Source: Prevotella sp. UBA6429 (GTDB lineage: Bacteria; Bacteroidota; Bacteroidia; Bacteroidales; Bacteroidaceae). From it: a DNA stretch of 19,817 nucleotides. Position 1 is the stretch's first letter. Every line of letters begins with the position of its first letter. This document shows positions 15,046 to 19,817 of this stretch, one piece after another. The position numbers were made by a program, and so were the translations under genes. The notes beneath the pieces were generated by a model, which saw nothing but the letters and a program-made list of their open reading frames with translations, did no database searches and was not told the DNA's origin. The DNA is taken from contig DJOV01000116.1 in assembly GCA_002437285.1 (NCBI GenBank), positions 1-19,817 of the forward strand, given 5' to 3'.

Positions 15046-15999
15046 TCAGATGGTCTGCTCGATCTGATAGTCATTACGGTTGGGGTTCTGCCGACTGATC
15101 AGGTCGCCCAGGAAACCGGCGAGGAACAGTTGCATGCCGAGAATCATGCCCACGAGGAAGACAAAGAACCAAGCCGACGAGGCCAACGGGCCATAGATGT
15201 GCTGGCTGAGCTCGATGGCCTTGCCCACCCCCATGATGACCAGGGCCACAAAGCTGATGAAGAACATGATGCTGCCCAGGAATCCGAAGAAGTGCATGGG
15301 TTTCTTGCCGAAGTTGGTGAGGAACCAGAGCGTCATCAGGTCGAGATAGCCGTTGAAGAATCGGTTGATACCGAACTTCGACTTTCCGAACTTGCGCGCC
15401 TGGTGGTGCACCACCTTCTCGCCGATCTTCGTGAAGCCGGCGTTCTTGGCCAGGTAGGGGATGTAGCGGTGCATCTCTCCGTAGACCTCAATGTTCTTGA
15501 CCACCTCGCGGCGGTAAGCCTTCAGGCCACAGTTGAAGTCGTGGAGGTTGTGGATGCCCGATATCTTGCGTGCGGTGGCGTTGAAGAGCTTTGTGGGCAG
15601 GGTCTTGGTGAGCGGGTCATAGCGCTTCTGCTTATAGCCCGACACCAAGTCGTAGTGCTCCTCGGTAATCATCTTGTAGAGTGCGGGTATCTCGTCGGGC
15701 GAGTCTTGCAGGTCGGCGTCCATGGTGATGACCACATCTCCACTGGCACGCTCAAAGCCACAGTAGAGCGCCGGGCTCTTGCCGTAATTGCGACGGAACT
15801 TGATGCCCTTGACATGGGGGTCCTTGGCCGAGAGGCCCTCGATGACCTCCCATGAGTGGTCGGTAGAACCATCGTTGACGAATATGATCTCGTAAGAGAA
15901 GTGGTTGGCCACCATGACACGCTGGATCCAGGCGTGGAGCTCGGGCAACGACTCCTCCTCATTAAACAGGGGTACTACTACAGAAATATCCATTTTCAT
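15046..15999 (-). CDS. Family 2 glycosyltransferase with two C-terminal membrane segments
   Basis: A 317-residue GT2 enzyme of the dolichol/undecaprenyl-phosphate sugar transferase type. N-terminal fold marks are VVVPLFNEEESL (7-18) and FVNDGSTD (40-47). The metal-binding motif is DAD at 94-96 with DLQDSPDE, and HDFNCGLKAYRR (153-164) is the acceptor-loop motif. Two membrane segments follow (about 234-258 and 275-299), as in ArnC/GtrB-like enzymes that put a sugar on a lipid carrier at the inner face of the membrane. The start at 15999 is 2 bp after the stop of the DUF4199 gene; M3 at 15993 is an alternative start. Longer upstream frames read through DUF4199 and are rejected. The sugar is unknown. 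Confidence 0.92.
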   Translation of the reverse strand: MKMDISVVVPLFNEEESLPELHAWIQRVMVANHFSYEIIFVNDGSTDHSWEVIEGLSAKDPHVKGIKFRRNYGKSPALYCGFERASGDVVITMDADLQDSPDEIPALYKMITEEHYDLVSGYKQKRYDPLTKTLPTKLFNATARKISGIHNLHDFNCGLKAYRREVVKNIEVYGEMHRYIPYLAKNAGFTKIGEKVVHHQARKFGKSKFGINRFFNGYLDLMTLWFLTNFGKKPMHFFGFLGSIMFFISFVALVIMGVGKAIELSQHIYGPLASSAWFFVFLVGMILGMQLFLAGFLGDLISRQNPNRNDYQIEQTI

Positions 16000-16001
16000 T
16001 G

Positions 16002-16514
16002 TTATTTTTTCTTGCAGACAAGGGCCACAGGCACACTGAGCACCAAGCCCATAAAGATGTTTTGCATCATGAACATGAATGCCAACTGGATAGGTGGCAA
16101 CGCGCCTACGAGCGTGACGGCATCCTCCAGCTCCTTCACCGACATGCCGTTTTGGGCGTAAGCCTCCTTGAGCACCTTCACGTTGTCCATCAAGTTGGAG
16201 AGAAAGGCACCCTGGTCGAGAAAGCGGAAATAGAGATATTGCGCCAGCGCAAAGATGATCGAAGCGTAGAAGAATGTCAGCACACTGAAGGCAAACGAAC
16301 GCCGAAAGGAGATGTGGCCGTCCAAGGCAAAGTTGCGGAAACGGCACAGCAGCCAGCCTACCAGAAAAGGTGTGGCCATGGCCAAAAGGCTGCCCCATGG
16401 GCTCTGCGACGCAAACATCATGACCGCAAAACTGGCAAGCCACAACAACGAGAGAAACACTCCGCCCTGACGGGCGAATGCCTTCACCTGGACAATGGAA
16501 ACAACATCTATCAT
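16002..16514 (-). CDS. DUF4199-like membrane protein
   Basis: A 170-residue integral membrane protein with about four hydrophobic segments (about 17-36, 41-57, 72-93 and 142-165). The order and the loop with LKEAYAQNGMSVKELED (about 114-130) fit the Bacteroidota DUF4199 family, which often sits just before a GT2 gene. The function is unknown; a supporting role for the glycosyltransferase, such as lipid-carrier handling, is inferred from context only. It is the first gene of a six-gene run. The -7 box at 16523-16530 places transcription start only a few bases before the ATG, so the mRNA may be leaderless. Confidence 0.8.
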   Translation of the reverse strand: MIDVVSIVQVKAFARQGGVFLSLLWLASFAVMMFASQSPWGSLLAMATPFLVGWLLCRFRNFALDGHISFRRSFAFSVLTFFYASIIFALAQYLYFRFLDQGAFLSNLMDNVKVLKEAYAQNGMSVKELEDAVTLVGALPPIQLAFMFMMQNIFMGLVLSVPVALVCKKK

Positions 16515-16522
16515 AATTGGTG

Positions 16523-16530
16523 CAAAGTTA
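16523..16530 (-). promoter_or_regulatory. Bacteroidota -7 box for the DUF4199-Crp operon
   Basis: TAACTTTG on the minus strand matches TAnnTTTG exactly. Its inner edge is only 8 bp from the ATG at 16514. The expected transcription start is then within about 1-4 nt of the start codon. Confidence 0.6.
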
Positions 16531-16611
16531 CGTAAAAATCCCTATAAAGCGACACTTTCCCATCAAAAAGAAAAGTCGGAATGTGTTAACGCATCTTAAA
16601 AATGGTAGTCC

Positions 16612-16645
16612 TTTGATGATGTTTCGGCGAAAAGTGTTATCTTTG
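16612..16645 (+). promoter_or_regulatory. Promoter of the SRP RNA gene
   Basis: The -7 box TATCTTTG lies at 16638-16645 and a TTTG at 16612-16615 is a fair -33 element, with a 22-bp spacer. It is the most complete promoter in the window. The predicted start near 16651 is about 45 nt before the SRP RNA core stem. Confidence 0.65.
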
Positions 16646-16693
16646 CAGTCGCTTTGCAAGAGGAACGGTAACGCGACGCTTGCAAGAACGAGA

Positions 16694-16800
16694 AATGGGC
16701 AAGTCTCTTACGGCCAGCTCCCTCGGAATCCCCCCAGGACGGGAACGTAGCAAGGGTACGAGGTTGTAGCGGCGCGATAAGAATCGCTTGCCCACCTTCG
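16694..16800 (+). ncRNA. ffs: Small bacterial signal recognition particle RNA (4.5S-like)
   Basis: The conserved SRP helix 8 is visible: a GGAA tetraloop (16742-16745) on an ACG/CGT stem (16739-16741 with 16746-16748), an internal loop AGG/AGCAA (16736-16738 and 16749-16753) as needed for Ffh binding, then CCC/GGG (16733-16735 with 16754-16756) and CCTCG/CGAGG (16721-16725 with 16759-16763). The rod closes with GGGCAAG at 16697-16703 pairing CTTGCCC at 16787-16793. A T run (16801-16805) gives a terminator-like end. It guides membrane proteins to the translocon with Ffh and FtsY. The exact ends are not fixed. The promoter suggests a precursor with an extra 5' hairpin (16654-16660 with 16679-16685). 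Confidence 0.88.
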
Positions 16801-16969
16801 TTTTTATACCTTTCGCATTCAGAAAGGCCTTTCCCTACTCCATGACACGCAGGCATGAGAATTTAGATGGGTTCCATAAACCTATACGCTTCAACCATGC
16901 ATTTCTTGCAATCGTATTGCTCCACTCGCAACATGAATCAGCGACGGTACGAACACAAGCCATACAAAA

Positions 16970-17035
16970 GCTCTTCCGGAATTTGGAGTGACGAGACCCA
17001 TGGCTGGAATGTAAACCCCAAAATTCCGGAAGAGC
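16970..17035. repeat. 13-bp inverted repeat around a 40-bp core
   Basis: GCTCTTCCGGAAT at 16970-16982 and its exact reverse complement at 17023-17035 flank 40 bp. The stem can extend inward with TTGG/CCAA plus a bulge. On the plus strand it is followed by CTCATTTTT, so an RNA ending there could terminate. It may be a terminator for an unseen transcript, a small RNA, or a repeat-element end. Confidence 0.55.
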
Positions 17036-17089
17036 CTCATTTTTGCAGTTTGCGATCCTACTGCGTGAGCGGTTAAATTCGGTTTATGG

Positions 17090-17213
17090 CCAGGGGTGCG
17101 GGAAGGCGGCGGCAGCCGCCATGCGGATGTTTGCGGCATGGGCCGTGAGCTTGCTCACAAGGCCAAGGCCGCAAACAGCAGCATGAGCCCGTCAGGGCTT
17201 CCCACACCCCTGG
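17090..17213. repeat. Large branched inverted-repeat structure
   Basis: A 16-bp outer stem (17090-17105 with 17198-17213, one mismatch) encloses three further hairpins. These are GGCGGC/GCCGCC (17105-17110 with 17115-17120), GTTTGCGGC/GCCGCAAAC (17129-17137 with 17168-17176, holding an inner GTGAGC/GCTCAC) and AGCCC/GGGCT (17186-17190 with 17195-17199). The first and third share bases at the edges of the outer stem. The result is cloverleaf-like, about 124 nt long. I know no family that it matches. Confidence 0.6.
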
Positions 17214-17223
17214 GGTTTATATC

Positions 17224-17272
17224 GGTTTACATTCAAGATGGGTTTACTTTCAAGATAGGTCTACTTTCAAGC
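17224..17272. repeat. Three tandem copies of a 17-bp repeat
   Basis: Units lie at 17224-17240, 17241-17257 and 17258-17272 (the last is cut to 15). The consensus is GGTTTACTTTCAAGATR, with one or two differences between copies. They are head-to-tail without spacers, so this is not a CRISPR array. They lie directly after the branched structure and about 120 bp before the HD-gene -7 box. They may be regulator sites or slipped repeats. Confidence 0.65.
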
Positions 17273-17388
17273 CCAAAGCAACGCCCATGGATTGATTTTT
17301 CCAAAAAAGTTTGACAGCGAGGTTTATTGCGCACCCCGTTCGTCACATTTTTCTTGCCCTTACCTTTCGTTTGTCCACAATTTTGTGT

Positions 17389-17396
17389 TACCTTTG
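17389..17396 (+). promoter_or_regulatory. Bacteroidota -7 box for the HD hydrolase gene
   Basis: TACCTTTG matches TAnnTTTG exactly. A TTTG at 17370-17373 is a possible -33 but its spacing (15 bp) is short. The predicted leader is about 83 nt and holds a small hairpin GCCAC/GTGGC (17449-17453 with 17460-17464). Confidence 0.6.
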
Positions 17397-17485
17397 CGTG
17401 GTGAAACCTGCGCTGGAAGTCATGACAAGACGAAAGCGGGGGTGATGTGCCACGATGATGTGGCATCAAGAAACGAACAAAAGCA

Positions 17486-18118
17486 ATGACAATCGATTGT
17501 AAGAAAAACCAAGAAGAGTTTGAAGAACTTCTGCGTTCCACCAAGCGCGAGGGCATCGACTACGTGATAGAGGATCTTGAGAAGGACGGCTTCTTCCAGG
17601 CGCCCGCCTCGGCCGGCCATCACCTCAATGTGGCGGGTGGCCTCTGCCAGCACAGTCTCAACACCTGCCGCGCAGGACTGATGGTGTGGGAAGGCCTGAA
17701 GACCCTCGACCCGGCATCGGCCAACGAGGTGTCGCGCGAGAGTGTCATCATAGCCACGCTCCTGCACGACGTGTGCAAGACGGACATCTATCACCGCACG
17801 GTGAAGAAACGCCGTGACAAGTTGGGACAGTGGGTCGACACCGAGGGATACAATGTCAACTACAAGCACTTCCCCATGGGACACGGCGAGAAGTCGGTCA
17901 TCATGTTGCTGCTGAGTGGCCTCGATCTCCACGACGATGAGATGCTGGCCATCCGCTGGCACATGGGCGCGTGGGGCATCAACATGAACTCCTATGAGGA
18001 CCAGCGATGCTACGACACGGCGCGCACCCTTCATCCCCTGTGCTGCATCGTGCAGAGTGCCGACGGCATTGCCGCCTCCATCATGGAGACTTCGGCAGAA
18101 GACCTGGAGAACGTGTGA
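17486..18118 (+). CDS. HD-domain metal-dependent hydrolase
   Basis: A 210-residue HD-superfamily phosphohydrolase. Metal ligands fit H56 (GGLCQHSLN), H94-D95 (LLHDVCK), H133 (FPMGHGEKS), H159 (RWHMGAWG) and D193 (QSADGIA). The extra histidines suggest a two-metal site, which is common in nucleotide phosphohydrolases and YedJ/YqeK-like proteins. The substrate cannot be told by eye. The protein looks cytosolic, with no signal or membrane segment. It has its own -7 box and a leader of about 83 nt. The HU-like gene starts 84 bp downstream with no clear promoter between, so they may share a transcript. Confidence 0.85.
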   Translation: MTIDCKKNQEEFEELLRSTKREGIDYVIEDLEKDGFFQAPASAGHHLNVAGGLCQHSLNTCRAGLMVWEGLKTLDPASANEVSRESVIIATLLHDVCKTDIYHRTVKKRRDKLGQWVDTEGYNVNYKHFPMGHGEKSVIMLLLSGLDLHDDEMLAIRWHMGAWGINMNSYEDQRCYDTARTLHPLCCIVQSADGIAASIMETSAEDLENV

Positions 18119-18202
18119 CACCTGCGCCACGACGCACCCCGGTAACCCTAATTGACAAGAATCACGGGCGACAACAGGCGCCCATCCAAAAAACATAAAG
18201 AA

Positions 18203-18487
18203 ATGAACAGAACACAACTCATTGCAGCAGTAGCAGAGCGTGCCGAGCTCACCAAGGGCGACGCCGCCAAGTATGTCAACGCCGTGCTCGGCGTCATCGC
18301 AGACAACCTCACCGAGGGTGACCGTGAACTGGCCATCCCCGACTTCGGGCGTTTTGCCGTGAAGCAGGTGGCTGAGCGCCAAGGCTTCAACCCCCAGACG
18401 GGAGAGAAGATCACCATCGAAGCCCGTGAAAAGGTGGTGTTCAAGGCTTCCGACAACATGAGCATCTTCTCGCGTAAGCATAGCTAA
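18203..18487 (+). CDS. HU/IHF-family DNA-binding protein
   Basis: A 94-residue nucleoid-associated protein. It has the N-terminal helical dimer part (MNRTQLIAAVAERAELTKGDAAKYV), the beta saddle with IPDFGRFAV (about 45-53), and the DNA-binding arm with GFNPQTGEKITIEAREKVVFKAS (about 61-83), including the proline that intercalates in DNA. Length fits HU. The start at 18203 is chosen because the family N-terminus begins there; the longer frame to 18152 adds a basic, unlike leader. It ends only 3 bp from the stop of a convergent small membrane-protein gene. A leader hairpin GGGCG/CGCCC sits near 18168-18185. It compacts or bends DNA. Confidence 0.93.
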   Translation: MNRTQLIAAVAERAELTKGDAAKYVNAVLGVIADNLTEGDRELAIPDFGRFAVKQVAERQGFNPQTGEKITIEAREKVVFKASDNMSIFSRKHS

Positions 18488-18490
18488 GGG

Positions 18491-18628
18491 CTACATCACA
18501 TCGTCGTCGTCAAGCGGATGCTGAAACGATTTTTTCAACTCTCGGTTGACGGCGACCATGCCTAAGGCTCCTAAGATTGCCATCAGCGCTGTCAGCACAG
18601 CAGTGCCTTTCAAAACATTTTTCCACAT
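18491..18628 (-). CDS. Small single-pass membrane protein, 45 residues
   Basis: A tiny gene. The protein starts MWKNVLKGTAVLTALMAIL, has one membrane helix (about 8-27, GTAVLTALMAILGALGMVAV), then a polar tail (NRELKKSFQHPL) that ends in an acidic patch DDDDVM. The purine-rich AGAGAGAAGGGA 4 nt before the ATG is a plausible ribosome site. The same frame stays open far upstream over the PrsW gene, but that part is an antisense shadow of poor composition. It lies 3 bp from the HU stop, converging on it, and about 84 bp from the divergent PrsW start. I do not recognise the family. It may be a membrane-protein regulator; this is inference only. Confidence 0.7.
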   Translation of the reverse strand: MWKNVLKGTAVLTALMAILGALGMVAVNRELKKSFQHPLDDDDVM

Positions 18629-18712
18629 AATATCCCTTCTCTCTTTTCGTTTGTTCACCTTTTCAGACGAATGGGAGTGCAAAAGGTTACGAGGATTAAT
18701 GATTTTTATGAA

Positions 18713-19738
18713 ATGATTTACATCATCAGAAACAATCACGAGTATGGCCCCTATGATGAGACGGTGGTGGCCGGGTATGTGGAACAGGGCATCCTCTTGG
18801 CCCATGACAAGGCGCGCGATGCCGGCACGGGGCGCATGGCCACGGTGGGCGAACTGCTCGGCGAGCGGGGCTTCCATCCGCAGGTGAGGCATCGCGGCAC
18901 ACTGGGCCAACAGCTTCGTGCCATCGGGTCGGAGTTTATCTTTCCCAAGGATGATATGGCCCGTCACCATTGGCTCGACGACAAGCGGCTGCTGGTGCTC
19001 GCCATCGTGGGTCTTTCGCTGTCGGTGCTGATGTTGCTGCCCATCGGCGGACTGCTGGTGTTCTATGCCGTGTCGCTCTATTTTGCGGTTGTCTGGGGAC
19101 TGTTTTTCTATGCTTTCTTCCGCACGCGCCAGGTCAACGTCAAGACCACGGTCAGCGTCTTCTTCCTCACGCAGGTGGTGGTGTTTGTCATTTTCTCCGG
19201 TCTCAACCAACTCAACTTTTTCTATTTCTTCACCCGCATGGCTTTCCCGGTCAACATCGTGGGCTATGTGCTCGGTGTGGGCCTCACGGAGGAGTTTGTC
19301 AAGATGACGCCCCTCCTGTTTCTTGTGCGCCGCGCCCGCGAGCCCCTGTTGCCCCAGACGCTGGTCTATTACGGCCTCATGTCGGGCATCGCCTTCGGTG
19401 TGTTTGAGGGTGTGGAGTATCAGACCACGGTCAACGTGCAAGCCGACTACACCACTGCCTTCCTGCTCAACATCGCACGACTGACGTCGCTGCCTTTCCT
19501 TCACGCCCTGTGGGGTGGCATCTGTGGCTACTTCGTGGGCTTTGCCAATCTCTATCCGCGCTATCGCAAGTCGCTCTATGCGCTGGCGCTCGCCGTGCCT
19601 GCCTTGCTCCATGGCCTCTACGACTCGTTTGCCGGCGTGGCTTATCTGGTGTCGCTCGGTGTGGCGTTTGCCAGCGTGCTCTTGCTGATGACTTACCTCA
19701 GCCGCAGCAACAGCTTCCGTGAGAAGTTGCGGCGGTAG
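18713..19738 (+). CDS. PrsW family intramembrane metalloprotease with N-terminal GYF_2 domain
   Basis: A 341-residue polytopic protein. Residues 1-60 form a GYF_2-like domain (MIYIIRNNHEYGPYDE at its start), then a linker, then about eight membrane segments. PrsW family motifs are all present (numbered from the longer start at 18671): EE207-208xxK211 (TEEFVKM), F245-E246...E249-Y250 (FEGVEY), H278 in HALWG, and H314 with D318 in HGLYD. PrsW-type proteases cleave anti-sigma factors and other membrane proteins; the GYF_2 domain is thought to bind proline-rich partners. The shorter start at 18713 is chosen because it sits at the GYF_2 boundary; 18671 adds 14 residues of unlike sequence. It is divergent from the 45-residue gene. 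No client is nearby. Confidence 0.9.
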   Translation: MIYIIRNNHEYGPYDETVVAGYVEQGILLAHDKARDAGTGRMATVGELLGERGFHPQVRHRGTLGQQLRAIGSEFIFPKDDMARHHWLDDKRLLVLAIVGLSLSVLMLLPIGGLLVFYAVSLYFAVVWGLFFYAFFRTRQVNVKTTVSVFFLTQVVVFVIFSGLNQLNFFYFFTRMAFPVNIVGYVLGVGLTEEFVKMTPLLFLVRRAREPLLPQTLVYYGLMSGIAFGVFEGVEYQTTVNVQADYTTAFLLNIARLTSLPFLHALWGGICGYFVGFANLYPRYRKSLYALALAVPALLHGLYDSFAGVAYLVSLGVAFASVLLLMTYLSRSNSFREKLRR

Positions 19739-19741
19739 GGT

Positions 19742-19801
19742 GGGGCTGCGCTCGACTTTGTCGCTTGCGTCAGCAAGAATGCCCAGTGAGTACATAGCCC
19801 C
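19742..19801. repeat. Short inverted-repeat cluster at the window end
   Basis: An outer GGGGCT/AGCCCC pair (19742-19747 with 19796-19801) encloses CGAC/GTCG (19753-19756 with 19760-19763) and CTTGC/GCAAG (19764-19768 with 19773-19777). It starts 4 bp after the PrsW stop and could be its 3' structure. The window ends shortly after, so its full extent is unknown. Confidence 0.35.
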
Positions 19802-19817
19802 GGGCAAGCGAAGCGGC

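Larger units (their letters stand above)
16806..17388. other. Repeat-rich intergenic region, no supported gene
   Basis: About 580 bp between the SRP RNA and the HD-domain gene promoter. It holds a small palindrome GAAAGGCCTTTC (16822-16833), a 13-bp inverted repeat (16970-17035), a large branched inverted-repeat structure (17090-17213) and three tandem 17-bp repeats (17224-17272). Open frames crossing it (for example minus 16891-17139) run straight through these repeats and have no start signal, so I call none. It may be a mobile or extragenic repeat element or a structured RNA. Confidence 0.6.

Noticed and set aside
14356..15855. 499-residue plus-strand frame
   Set aside because: It is antisense to the DUF6048, DUF6452 and GT2 genes, which are supported by motifs, a ribosome site and signal peptides.
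16891..17139. 82-residue minus-strand frame in the repeat region
   Set aside because: It runs through two sets of inverted repeats and has no start signal. The repeats explain the sequence better than coding does. It should be revisited if copies with a kept frame are found.
17224..17272. CRISPR array
   Set aside because: The units are 17 bp, adjacent and without spacers, and no cas gene is nearby.
17420..18481. 353-residue minus-strand frame
   Set aside because: It is antisense to the HD hydrolase and HU genes, both with clear family motifs.
18629..19807. Long minus-strand frame across the PrsW gene
   Set aside because: Its composition (E, H, R, Q rich) is that of an antisense shadow. Only the last 45 codons (18491-18628), outside the PrsW gene, look like a real protein.

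Overview
The window looks like a chromosomal segment from a Bacteroidota species, most likely Prevotellaceae. Three things point there. First, promoters carry the Bacteroidota -7 box TAnnTTTG: eight well-placed copies plus one orphan. Second, several genes belong to families seen mainly in that phylum (DUF4738-, DUF6452-, DUF6048- and DUF4199-like proteins, a GYF_2-PrsW fusion). Third, an anaerobic class III ribonucleotide reductase is present. The genus call is inference. No tRNA, rRNA, CRISPR array, phage or transposase gene is visible. Most of the window is ordinary core genome.

Layout. (1) 121-2950, minus strand: nrdD-nrdG, the anaerobic ribonucleotide reductase and its radical-SAM activase, with a promoter, a long leader holding a tandem palindromic element, and a terminator touching the nrdG stop. 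(2) 2951-3532: about 550 bp without a supported gene. (3) 3533-4099, plus: a DUF4738-like lipoprotein. It converges on a minus-strand operon, and a 46-bp perfect palindrome lies between them. (4) 4233-5868, minus: a membrane-anchored TPR protein, ribH, an intrinsic terminator, then a small unknown gene. (5) 6044-7579, plus: recF and a DUF721/DciA-like gene, divergent from the TPR-ribH unit. (6) 7783-12013, minus: an M3 metallopeptidase, a dCMP-deaminase family protein and a membrane-anchored S41 protease, overlapping or abutting. (7) 12122-16514, minus: a six-gene run, DUF4199 membrane protein, GT2 glycosyltransferase, DUF6452 lipoprotein, DUF6048 barrel-like protein, ApbE flavin transferase, Crp/Fnr regulator. 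(8) 16612-17485: the SRP RNA gene, then about 680 bp of non-coding DNA unusually rich in inverted and direct repeats. (9) 17486-19738: an HD-domain hydrolase, an HU/IHF-like protein, a convergent 45-residue single-pass membrane protein, and a GYF_2-PrsW membrane protease.

Themes. Housekeeping functions dominate: anaerobic dNTP synthesis, riboflavin synthesis, DNA repair and replication, peptide turnover, protein targeting. The less explained parts are the repeat-rich stretch at 16970-17272, the tandem element in the nrdD leader, the tiny membrane protein facing HU, and the cell-envelope/flavinylation operon ending in a Crp/Fnr regulator. I did not find a clearly new multi-gene system. The 16970-17272 region is the best candidate for something undescribed. 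All RNA folds were read by eye.
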